The translations under genes and the position numbers were made by a program. The notes beneath the pieces were generated by a model, which was not told where the DNA came from, made no database searches, and saw only the letters and a list, made by a program, of their open reading frames with translations. Below are positions 36,520 through 46,179 of a DNA stretch of 64,000 nt, piece after piece. Each line of letters begins with the position of its first letter. Position 1 is the first letter of the stretch. Source of the stretch: Cyathus striatus (Eukaryota; Basidiomycota; Agaricomycetes; Agaricales; Nidulariaceae); assembly GCA_025738555.1 (NCBI GenBank), contig JAOVFP010000010.1, positions 4,227,501 to 4,291,500 of the forward strand. Reading direction: 5' to 3'.

Positions 36520-37770
36520 ATGAGCGCATTAGCTAACGCCCAACTTCACTACATTATGTCTAGCAGTTTCAAGAAGAAGAAACAAAATATTTACTGGGCT
36601 CACCTTGATGGCTCCGAACCTTCATCTCGCGATTTAGTTCGCGGAGCAGAAGCTCTTAACCTCCCGTCCCCGTCGAGCTGGGACACGGGACTGGCTACAC
36701 TGGTCAATTCTACCAGTCACGCCCCCATATACGAGATACGCCGCCCACCACCCAACGCAAGAGCCGCAAAGCGGAAGGAAATGATATTGGGGTATGTTTT
36801 TCTTTTCTTCTGTTTCCTTTCATAAACTCACTCATGAGTCATTCTGGACATTTCAGTTTGGAAGATCAGCATCAAGATAAAACGAACGAACAATCGTCGA
36901 TACATTGTCAGTTGGCTAAAATTATCGACGAACAAGCCTCATTTCGGATGGAAGTCAACGAATCGAAAGCAAAAATGGAAGCAAAAATTAACGAGTCGGA
37001 AGCAAAAATTGACGAATTGAAAGCAGAAGTCGAGAACTTGAAAACAGATAAAAAAGATACATTCTCAATCATTAAAGTTCAAAAAGAAACGCTAGAACTC
37101 ATTCTCAGTTTCCTCCAACAAGATATGGAAAAAAAAGTTTATATTTCCAAATTTTCGACGCTCGAAAATCTTCTGCTTGGCAATGTACTGTCATTTTCTT
37201 GAATTAGTATATCTCAAACATGGTTTGTCATTTTACAGCATTAGACAGGAAACTGAATGACCCGCCCCCTGAGCTGACATCGCAAGATCTTATCGACAAA
37301 AAAAATTCGATATTTCGTATAGTAAGTTAATTCTTTCTGTTTTGCATTTCAAGCTGATCATTCCGAACTTATTTGCAGTCGAGCACGTGCTACAATATCA
37401 AAATGAGGATGGCGTCAAAGGAAACCTTTGCAAAAGAATCATGGCGCATTTAGATGAAGATTTTGAAATCCTTGCAAATGACGTATTCAAAATATATGGG
37501 CCTATGAAGGAGACACGTAACTCAATGCAGCACCCCACCGTTAGCAAAAACCGTGCATTAGCATGCATCAATGGGCTTGAATGGGGGAACGATTCGAAGG
37601 CATCAGCAAAGAGTATCATTAATCGGAAACTGCAACGAGGTAACAGAGTATTGTTTCCAGAAGGAACCGACGATACTGGTATAGACGAGACGCAGCAGCT
37701 CATTCAGAAAATAAAGAGAAACTTGATCCGATGTAATGATCTTCTTTCGCGTCATTCCACAGTACAATAG
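36520..37770 (+). CDS. hypothetical coiled-coil protein, possibly frameshifted
   Basis: Exon 1 (36520 or 36556 start) encodes a basic segment (SSSFKKKKQNIYWAHLDG). An in-phase intron (TTG GG|gtatgt...tttcag|T) leads to a coiled coil with heptad-like Lys/Glu repeats (NESKAKMEAKINESEAKIDE) to about 37190. A further exon (about 37240-37320; LNDPPPELTSQDLIDKK) and a final exon (37380-37770; VEHVLQYQNEDGVKGNLC to RCNDLLSRHSTVQ) look coding. I could not join exons 2-3 or 3-4 in one frame. The A8 run at 37298-37305 is a likely place for an indel. Family unknown; the C-terminal part resembles uncharacterised mushroom proteins only in general composition. Confidence 0.45.
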
Positions 37771-37969
37771 ATTTAGAAATGGACTTTCTTGGAATCCTTT
37801 CATTTTATATTGGTCACATGGTAGCCTGTAGGTATGCCACGATACTGTAATGTCTAATTTTAATTGCAAAGTCTAGTTGTCTTTTTGTAGGTAAGGCATC
37901 AATTATATAGTAACTCGGTGCACCTCGTAAGAGGGCCAGGAGTGTATGTAACCAGGCTCACTCCCCTCT

Positions 37970-39120
37970 AGATATGGACTTCCCACTATGTGTACTTGAG
38001 TGAAAGAGCCAGTGACGCATCGTAGCTCGTTAAACGTTAGCTCACATACATCCAGCGTACTTATATTCTTCGGCAGTGGCCTTACAAACAAGTATCCTGT
38101 CAAAATTATGCCTTCCCATCGGAGGCACTAACTGTCTTGTTATCATGGGGTTAACACACGACGCTGGAATAGAATCGCCAGAAAATACCAGCGTATGTAT
38201 AAGTTCACCAGTAGCCAGATGCCAGACTGCGACTTCTTTATTACTCCAGCAGAAATAAGATGACCGGGGGAAATCGACCGACCAGGGGAGTAAGCCTGAG
38301 TATGACGGGCCCTGCAATCACATGTGCGCTGTCATCCATGCCGCTGAAGTAAGTCTGTGGGTGGGTAAGGTCAATAGTAATACTGCAGAACTGCTAGACA
38401 CGAATTTGATAGGGAACAGAGCATGTCAGTTGGCCTCGCAGGATGAACATACGTTTCCCTGTAATGATGTCCTACACAAGTACAACTTATAATCATAGGT
38501 TCCCAAGACAATGGTTTTGTTATTTGCAGCTATCTCTCCTACGGATTGATCCCTTGAAGGTGAAATCTATCGTACGGGTTCTCATCTACATCCTTCTGCA
38601 AACATTTGTAAGTATCACATCGATGTCCATTAGCCCTGGATTCATACCTGAAGCTCTTCAGATTTTGAATCCAAGCAATCAGGGCACTTGTGTTCAACAT
38701 CTCCTAGACGAGGAAATGCGCAAAGTATGATCTCGGCTTCCTGTGTAATCAAAAGAATGCCCGACTTTCCTTGTTCAATACGCCGTCTCCGTTCAAGGCA
38801 ATAACGTACGACCGCACCGTACCATTATGATCAGCAAACTCATGCGCGTGTTTCCAAAATACTGCAGGACACCACACAATGGCCCAAGGACGATATAACT
38901 TGGTTCGTTGGTCGATGCAGAAAACATTATTCCAAAGTCATTGAGGAAAGCACTCGTTGCGGTGATAGTACAGTCAAAGCAGAACTTGTGTTACTACTGG
39001 CAGAAGAATTAATTGGAAAAGAAATTGGCGGGTCTAAATTCGAAGATCAAGGGTCGGTGTTGGAAGGAGGAGCAGACTGGAGTAGAAGAGGGGAGAGGGA
39101 GCTGAGGCCATGTGGATAGT
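37970..39120 (-). pseudogene. decayed tandem copy of the Cdc4-like WD40 gene
   Basis: The whole stretch aligns with the neighbouring gene at 39328-40666. Examples: TGELIHTLVF against TGELIHTLAF, the splice-site text around 38600, and ggcgggtcta(a)attcgaa(g/a)a(t/c)caaggg(t)tcgg near the N-terminus. It contains frameshifts, stop codons and a deletion that removes most of the second WD repeat (near 38850). No long frame survives. Head-to-tail orientation shows it arose by tandem duplication of the intact gene next to it. Confidence 0.85.
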
Positions 39121-39327
39121 ACATGATCGAATATCTTATTTCAGTGCTTCCGTTGGTAACTTGATTTGGCAGTTATCGTAAGTCATAAGCAAGCTTCTTA
39201 GACGGTGAGCATCAAGGTAAACTATACATGTTGGTTCTTCATATACACTTTCTCGTACATAGAGATATAATTAATGGATCAGATGGCAGTACCAGCAATA
39301 TTTGAAATACTTAACCTTGATGCCCAC

Positions 39328-40666
39328 TCACCTTACATTGGGTGCAGCCGTATCAGACTTCTCAACGGCAGCTCCTGAACCAATATCCCAAATATGTATG
39401 GACGTAGCATCGTCCACATTGGCAACAGCGACGCATCGTCTCTCGTTAAATGCCAGCTGCCATACACCTGTCACGTCCTTCAGCAATGATTTCACGAGCT
39501 TCCCGTTTTTTATATCCCACAAAAGTACCTCTCCGCCATAGGCACTGACGACCTTGGTATCATCGTGTTCAAAGCAAGTCACTGCATGAGAAGGTTCATG
39601 AAATGCGAGTGTGTGTATAAGTTCGCCAGTCTCCGGATTCCAGACTATCACTTTTCCATCTGCTCCTGCAGAGATGAGATGCCTTTGGGAAATCGAAATC
39701 AAGCCGACTAGGGAAGTATGGCCTGTGAGTATGTAGGCGCAATCTCCTGTGCGCAGGTTCCAGATTCGAACCGTGCGATCCATACCGCTGGAGTAGGCCT
39801 GTGGGCGTATAGGGTCAATGGCAACGTTGTACACTGCTCGGTGCTGTTAGACGCAATTTCTAAAGAGAACATGGCCAACTGACCTTTGTCAGAATGCCCT
39901 CGCAGGATGAACTTACACTTCCCTGTAACGGTGTCCCATATACGTACAGTGGAATCATAGCTTCCCGAGACAATGGTTTTGCCATATGCAGCCACGTCCC
40001 TTACGGCTTGATCATGACCTTGAAGGTATAACCTATGGAATGGGTTTTCGTCTATATCCTTCTGTAGATGTTGTAAGCATCACGTCGATATCAATAACCC
40101 TGTACACACACCTGAAGCTCTTCAGATTCTGCATCCAAGTTATCCAAGCTCTTGTACTCTGGATCCCCTGGACAAGGAAGTGCCCACACCCGCAAAGTAT
40201 GATCTCGGCTTCCCGTGATAATCAGAGGAGCCTCTGGCCACATTTCCTTGTTTAATTCGCCGCTTCCACTCTCGAAATGGACCAGTTCAGGTTTGGCGAT
40301 AACTAACGCTCGCACCGTGCTATTGTGACCAGCAAAAACATGCGTGCATTTCCCTGTGTTCAAATCCCAAACGCGAACTGTGCGATCCGTGGAACCACTG
40401 ACAAGCGTGTCTTCAAATACTGCGAGACACCACACACCACCTTGATGGCCCCTTAGGTGATGTATTTGTACGCCGGTTGTTGCAGAAAATACACCAATGC
40501 CGTCGAGGAAAGCGTCAGATGCAGTGACAATACGGTCATGGGTAAGTAGGAGCCGGGTTACTACAGAGGAGCCAGTTGGAACAGAAATATGTGGCGGGTC
40601 TAAGTTCGAAAACCAAGGGTTGGTGGTGGATGTAGGAAGGGAAGGATACGCTGCGTCTGAAGCCAT
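39328..40666 (-). CDS. WD40-repeat protein related to Cdc4/Pop1/Fbw7, without F-box
   Basis: Beta-propeller closely resembling the WD40 half of Cdc4-type ubiquitin-ligase receptors. Start MASDAAYPSLPTSTTNPWFS, then repeats: HLRGHQGGVWCLAVFEDTLV, SGSTDRTVRVWDLNTGKCTH, LIITGSRDHTLRVWALP, KTIVSGSYDSTVRIWDTVTG, SSGMDRTVRIWNLRTGDCAY, LISAGADGKVIVWNPETGEL, YGGEVLLWDIKNGKLVKSLL, and the family C-terminus VTGVWQLAFNERRCVAVANV. Arg residues expected to line the phosphodegron pocket appear in several blades (TDRTVRVWD, DSTVRIWD). No F-box precedes the propeller in this gene or upstream, so it could bind phospho-substrates without delivering them to an SCF complex. Three exons or more. Its decayed copy lies directly downstream. 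Confidence 0.85.
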
Positions 40667-40746
40667 GCGCGTACACGATCGGGTATTTGCTTCCGTTGAT
40701 TGGCTGCTTATCGATTTATCACTTCTTTAATATTTGCAAATGTTTA

Positions 40747-40903
40747 CACCGCGGGCAATTGCTTCTATTTCCTTTGATGATATCGTGAAGATATGATGAA
40801 ATCAAAATATTTTCGTCATATCTTCTCACTATTATCGATTTTAAAATATATTCATCATATTTTCTTCATATCTTCGCGCTTATAGAAGCAATTTCCCGCG
40901 GTG
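40747..40903. mobile_element. MITE-like inverted-repeat element 1 (157 bp)
   Basis: 22-bp terminal inverted repeats, one mismatch: left 40747-40768 begins caccgcgggcaattgcttct, right 40882-40903 ends caatttcccgcggtg. The interior is AT-rich and itself palindromic (gaagatatgatgaaa against ttttcgtcatatcttc). No coding capacity. Flanks are TTTA on the left and CTAAC on the right, so a TA-type target duplication is possible but not exact. Confidence 0.7.
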
Positions 40904-40912
40904 CTAACATTA

Positions 40913-41196
40913 TTTACAGCTAATTGCAAATCGATGTAGCAAGACGCACATACATAGCTGAGTTGATCCGATTGGTGCTGCCGAGCACCAAGCCAGTCTG
41001 CTGTGACGTCTCCCACCCCTTCAGCCGCAGCTGGAGCCTGGCGGCGTCCATAGAACCAGTCCCCATGGCGTCATATCCTCCTTGAGGAATTCTAGCTAGG
41101 TGCGCCATGTCCCTGGGTCCGGATGGATAAGCCGAGAAGCTCAACTATGTGTGCGCGTCAAGCTGGGTGCTACATCGATTTGCAATTAGTTGTAAA
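40913..41196. mobile_element. MITE-like inverted-repeat element 2 (284 bp)
   Basis: 29-bp terminal inverted repeats with one mismatch: 40913-40941 (tttacagctaattgcaaatc...) and 41168-41196. The repeats are AT-rich, but the roughly 225-bp interior is GC-rich and reads openly on the minus strand (SGPRDMAHLARIPQGGYD), unlike ordinary MITE interiors. It starts nine bases after element 1 ends. Confidence 0.75.
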
Positions 41197-41325
41197 AACC
41201 GATTTCTTTCTCTCTCTTTCTGCTACTTATTTTACTTACTGCTGTTCCATGCCAGTGATACTACTTATGTATGACTTCTCTTACGAAAAGCTCTTCTGAT
41301 TTTTGGTACATGTACTCGGTTTCAT

Positions 41326-41820
41326 CTAGGCTTTCGGAACCTCTGCAATGCACTCGATCTCTACGGCTGCTCCGAACGGAAGGCTGGCAACTCCTACGCA
41401 CGTCCTAGCAGGCATTTTTCCAGCTTCGAAGAACTATGCATCCGATCAGAAGCTGATAAATTGTTCAGAAAATGGGTCCTTACTTCGCTGTAAACCTCGT
41501 TCATGAGGTGGAACTCTCCCTGCATGTTTGCCATGTATATGTTCGCCTTAACGACATGTTCTAACCCGGATCCTGCCGCCTTCAAAACGATTGACATGTT
41601 CTCCAAAGCTGCCCGCTGGATTTATTATGATCTACCTCGTGTCATCACATTTGGAAAGCGTTGTGCTTACTGTTTGCGCCTTTATGCCACCATCTACCAG
41701 TTTGAACTCTTTTGTGCAACCGATTGTTCCTGACAAGAACACACGGCCGTCCGAAATCACTGCTTGACTGAAGACTGGTAAAGCAGGCACTGCCTCTGGG
41801 GTATACACTATTTGCTTCAT
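41326..41820 (-). CDS. RidA/YjgF-YER057c family protein
   Basis: Enamine/imine deaminase family that clears reactive 2-aminoacrylate-type intermediates released by PLP enzymes. Three exons join in phase: MKQIVYTPEAVPALPVFSQA and VFLSGTIGCTKEFKLVDGG to KAQT|gtaagc; RAALENMSIVLKAAGSGLEH, VVKANIYMANMQGEFHLMNE to VYSE|gtaagg; then FFEAGKMPARTCVGVASLPF, GAAVEIECIAEVPKA. The catalytic-site Arg (PARTCVGVASLP) and closing Glu (EIECIA) are conserved. Length about 125, as usual. Cytosolic or mitochondrial; no clear presequence. It is the nearest gene to the UstYa-like oxidase, but family members are housekeeping, so this need not mean shared function. Confidence 0.92.
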
Positions 41821-42323
41821 GGCTGGGATCAAGTGTGCAGTTATCAATAGATCTACTATCGCGCTCATCGTTTTATCATCAAAAGTTCCCAAGTCACGTT
41901 CACCCTCGATGCACACCATCGTATCATGTGAACGTCCGATATAGCCCAGCGGATCCATTGCAACTTCGCAAGATCGGAGCGGTCAAACCCTCGTTTGCCT
42001 ATTTGGCAATTGGAAAGTACGTATACCATTCATCATACCTTCTTCTGCTGAGTCTGTCAGATTTCTTTATCCCTGTTCCGTGGTCGCAGGGAAATATAAC
42101 ATACTTATGTTCTGTGGCTATTTTTACGTCTCCACCTTGCCTTCCCTAACCGAACGCCGAAAGCGTGCTGTTGTATCTGGTATTGAAACTTGGCATAAGT
42201 TTCTGCAATAAGGAAATTGCTTTGTAAACAGATGTCATTAATGCTATTTATAATTCTATATCATCTATTCAGTTCTATTCTAGGGCTATGTAGCTGGCGC
42301 TACAAGGAATTGCAAGACCTTCC
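41821..42323. other. intergenic
   Basis: About 500 bp: RidA promoter side and 3' flank of the UstYa-like gene. No gene seen. Confidence 0.5.
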
Positions 42324-43370
42324 TCAAGGAGGGTGAGGGAGATCGACTTCGTCTCCGAAACGTACCACATGGTCTACTGGAATTCTGACACTGTGGGCAT
42401 TATTCCACGAGATAATCTTGTCAAAATTCCTGCATTCATGGGCCGTGTTGAAATTAGGGTATGCCAAATCCCACCCTTGAACCCAGTCGTAGGTTATGAT
42501 ATTTACGTCGCTCGTACACATTAGCCTTTGACGAAGCATCTCGATACAGTGGTCTACGTTTCGTGTCTAATGTGTAAGTGATTGTGTCCTGTTTTACCAT
42601 ATCATTTGATACTCACCGAGATGATGGTACAGCTCAGTTGGCTTTCTATCAAACATATCATCGGATTTGTAGTAATCTCGATAAGTGAACTTTCTTAACA
42701 TATTCTGTAACGTTTTGATAAGCAAACGTTTTAAATTTTCCGACCTCCACACCTACCAAACAATGTAGCTGGTGGTTTACTTCAAGAGTGGCCATATAGC
42801 CCCCTCCATCTTCATCCTGGAACTTAACAGAAGATGGCCGGGGAGGTTTGCCAGTTCTTTTGTAAGTCTCTTCTGAGATACGAATTGGTGTAACTGGTAG
42901 ACAAGATGTTATATTTGAAGTGGCAGAAACTTCCCGACCAATGCTTACTATCATGTGTAACCCGATTCCAAGCAATGTCGACCTCTGGTCCTGGAGGCCC
43001 TCGATATATTGATGGATACAGGAAGGACCCGTTGAAGGTCACAGTTTCGTATTCGACTGCCTCGAGTGCAGGTGCTATACAAAGAGCATTTTAAATAACG
43101 AAATCTTCATTTTATACACCACTTACAATAAATCGCATTAGACGGTTCCTTGACTCCTTGTAAGCATTCTGAGGTCCTTTTATTTGACTTTAAGCGTAGC
43201 GAGATGCCTAGAAAGCTGGTAGACAAGACAAGCAAGAGTATATTAACAAGGAGCAGTCGTTTTAGCTGCAATCGAGTCCGCTTCGCGTGTAGTAAGCCGT
43301 TTAACGAATCGATACCCTCTCTCTCTTCGGAATCTGGAACTGGACTGTAACTCACAGCTAAGGAGGGCAT
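42324..43370 (-). CDS. UstYa-family oxidase (DUF3328)
   Basis: Five exons (43127-43370, 42949-43074, 42757-42893, 42617-42704, 42324-42553) give 274 residues in frame, the usual size. A cytosolic N-terminus (MPSLAVSYSPVPDSEE) leads to a signal anchor (LLLVNILLLVLSTSFLGISL) and a lumenal domain. That domain has YRGPPGPEVDIAWNRVTHD, KFQDEDGGGYMATLEVNHQL and both signature motifs: HQLHC (exon 3) and HHLDHC (exon 4/5 junction), followed by EMLRQRLMC and a His/Glu-containing tail (NTAHECRNFDKIISW). In ascomycetes these proteins are proposed copper oxidases that cyclise or otherwise oxidise ribosomally made peptides (ustiloxin, asperipin, phomopsin pathways). All motif residues are intact. The neighbouring secreted repeat protein is a possible substrate. 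Confidence 0.92.
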
Positions 43371-43792
43371 TTTGAGAAGGAATGCCTGACCTGCGTTATT
43401 GGACTTGTTTTACACCTGGGCGGCTATACGTCAAGATTATCTCGAAGCCCGAAGTTGGTGGATCTTTGGACTTGATCAACTGATGATAGACATCGTACGG
43501 CAAGGGAACAGCTTTCGGGCTGTCCTATCAAAACGTGCCCATGGATTGCTCATGTGCCTGTTGGAATAAGATTAGCTCTTCGCTCCCGGAAACTAAAACT
43601 TACTGTAGAAGCAATCAAGCACAGGAATATGTTGAGCTGCGGGGGCCAATCGCGGCGATAGTAAGCTACCACAAGTTACAACTACAAGTACCAACTTTGA
43701 TCATAATCAGTCTGATTGCTGCATCCACAAAAAATACTTTACAGATATAATTATTACTACAAAATATACAACATAGTTCAATATGAGCGGTC
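43371..43792. other. intergenic
   Basis: About 420 bp between the UstYa-like gene's start and the stop of the seven-helix gene, both on the minus strand. No gene seen. Confidence 0.5.
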
Positions 43793-45252
43793 TCAAGACT
43801 CGTTTACTGTATACTCCTCATCATCGATCCGAGATAATTCCAGGTCCGTGTCATAACTATTGCTAAACTTGCCTCCATCTGGCCGCACGGATTGAGAGCT
43901 ATGATGCCCAATGTTCAAAACTTTCATGTTGGAAGTGCGTCGTGCAGTAAGACCATCCGGGACCGTGACAGTTGCTTGTTCGGGATCGATCTCTGAGCAA
44001 CAAACATCGTAAGACGTGTTTTTGTGATTGCGTTATCACTGGATATTCCAAGGGCGACACGGACAATTACCAGTGAGAATACGATTCCCTGAAATTTCGC
44101 AGGTTACCGTCTACTTCAAAGAACGCTCCAAAATAATAATAATAACTTACAATAACCTGCGTGACCTATATGAAAGAATAAGAACGTTAATGGCGACGGC
44201 TTCGTTAGGAAATTTAAATAACGTACCGCATCCAGAACAATATACTGGGCAAAACTCCCACTAAGATACAGAGACAGCAGAATTACAAGGCAAGCAGAGT
44301 AAATAGCCCCGGATTCGACGATGACAACAGCGGCAGGTACAAGACTTCGACCGCCAACTAGTCCGATAGTTCTTCGGTGAGTCCACCAAATGCGTCCGGC
44401 GATAAGGGCTAAAAAGTATTATGAAGTGTATAAGGTCCATTTAAAATGCACATACTTGTACAGCTGAAGTTTGTAAAAAGTGTCAAAGAAAAAAACGAAA
44501 CAATCCAGTTCTGAAGTTTTGAAATGAACACTTGTTCATCCGGTGCAGCCCTAGCAAATGCTTGTAAGGCGCCGATACCAACACCTAGAAAATGTTAACA
44601 GGTAAAGTTCAAAAGACGCAAACCAGGGTCTTACCAATACTCGCAATGAAACAGATTGAGATAGGTATCACAACCCGCTTTTCACCAAGCCAGACAAAAT
44701 AGAGGCGATAAAGCTACATAATATGTCATTACTAGGCACAAAGAAGTAATCGTGCAGACACTTTATGACGTACGATGAAGGCATCTCCAACAAGAGTCTG
44801 GGTGGCGTATGCGGTGCTCTTTAAGACGTAGATAGGGACATTTACTTGACTAAGATATCCTATGGGTCCACCCTCTGTATCGCTTGAATACAAGAATGCG
44901 ATCAACATTCGTCGTAAGTCAACTCCGACATGCTAGAAATATATTGCAATGCTTAACTCCATAATATTACCACGTGAAATAGAAGACGTACTATTGTAGC
45001 TAGAATAAACATTGTTATTGAAACTGTTAACAGTATCTTGTTGATTCGGTGAGCCGATTTCTTAAACTTGCGCAACAATACGATAGTCGAAGATATGAAC
45101 AAAAAGATGAATAAACCTAGGAAATTGATGGTTGGTATCATATTGAAATATTCGAAGACAGGTTTGCGAGACGCACCGTATAACACTGATTCTACGAATA
45201 TAGAAACCAGGGTAACAGCATCAAGGCCAATAGATCCTCTGTTTTTTGGCAT
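43793..45252 (-). CDS. seven-helix membrane protein, basidiomycete type
   Basis: Multi-exon gene starting MPKNRGSIGLDAVTLVSIFV; an in-frame methionine ten codons upstream at 45282 is an alternative. Hydrophobic segments follow in order: INFLGLFIFLFISSTIVLL, ILLTVSITMFILATI, then VLKSTAYATQTLVGDAFIV, VVIPISICFIASIGVGIGAL, IVSFFSLTLFTNFSCT, LVPAAVVIVESGAIYSACLV, YIVLDAVTQV and IVFSLVIVRV. The soluble tail ends ELSRIDDEEYTVNES. The layout matches a large mushroom family of unknown function, often annotated only as hypothetical or DUF6534-like. Divergently oriented from the repeat-protein gene, with 927 bp between starts. A role as transporter or receptor for its product would be speculation. Confidence 0.75.
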
Positions 45253-46117
45253 TTGATGAATAGACAGCTCCAGAAAACTCAAAAGATGACTTGGGAGGCG
45301 TAAATGGCGAAGCTGTTACCTATAAAGGCACTTAAAGGAGCTAGAACTTGAACCAATTACTGTTATAACCGACGCGTACGCTGCCTACGGGACAGTCACT
45401 CTACCGACAGCTGGGATCAGGAAATTTTAACCTACGTACTTCATTGTCCAGGATTATCCGCAACTAATTATAACAGTGCCTTTGGTGATAATGATCGCGA
45501 GGTCATAACCTGCGAAACACAATCGAGGGGATATTCCGGGGCATACTGTATGTTGCGAAACATCAAGGACTTGTCACAGTTTGATTAGATACCAGTATCC
45601 ACTCGAATTAAAATTAGCCGGGAAGTTCACGAGGATTTATATTTTCACCCGTACCTTGTCCGTACCATCAAAAAGGAAGGATTTGCCTTGTTCACCGACA
45701 CCTTCGGAACGAAGAAGACACGTTTTTTGCATGTGGCATGCAATGATAGGCAATAATGCGGTCTGTCCGGTACGAGAAGTAAGAAGTTACTGTACAAGCA
45801 GTAGAGCAAAGAACTACTTAGACGATATGAAATAACAGCACCTAGATAAGAATCAGTACGCACGGTTATCATAGAGTGATTACATGTAGGTAGGGCTCGG
45901 AGATGCATTACAATAAGCACGGGCGATGAAGGCAGTTACAATGGAAGCGTCGCACGTTCATCAATTTTTATCAAACTTAATAAGTCCCAGAAATACATTA
46001 GTGTCATGAGCATACCGATCCGGATCACAACACAAATTTACCGTTTTGTACTTGGTCTTGACTCAAGGGGGTACTATGGCTATGGCTATGGCTATGAAGT
46101 TAGAGGAAATGATAATG
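45253..46117. promoter_or_regulatory. intergenic region between divergent genes
   Basis: Together with the leader to 46179 this 927-bp gap separates the divergent seven-helix gene and the secreted repeat-protein gene. It must hold both promoters. A short hexamer array (ggctat x4 or so, 46075-46097) lies just upstream of the TATA box. No coding region supported. Confidence 0.5.
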
Positions 46118-46124
46118 TATAAAA
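46118..46124 (+). promoter_or_regulatory. TATA box of the repeat-protein gene
   Basis: TATAAAA 56 bp before the start codon at 46180, a compact strong-promoter layout. It supports the plus-strand gene over the open minus-strand frames that overlap it. Confidence 0.65.
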
Positions 46125-46179
46125 GCCATCTTGGAGTCGCATTAAATTGTTCAGACACCATTTGAATTTCACCCCGACT

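Noticed and set aside
40920..41144. 74-codon minus-strand frame as an independent gene
   Set aside because: It ends within the left inverted repeat of element 2 and has no promoter or splice support; better seen as element interior, perhaps a captured fragment.
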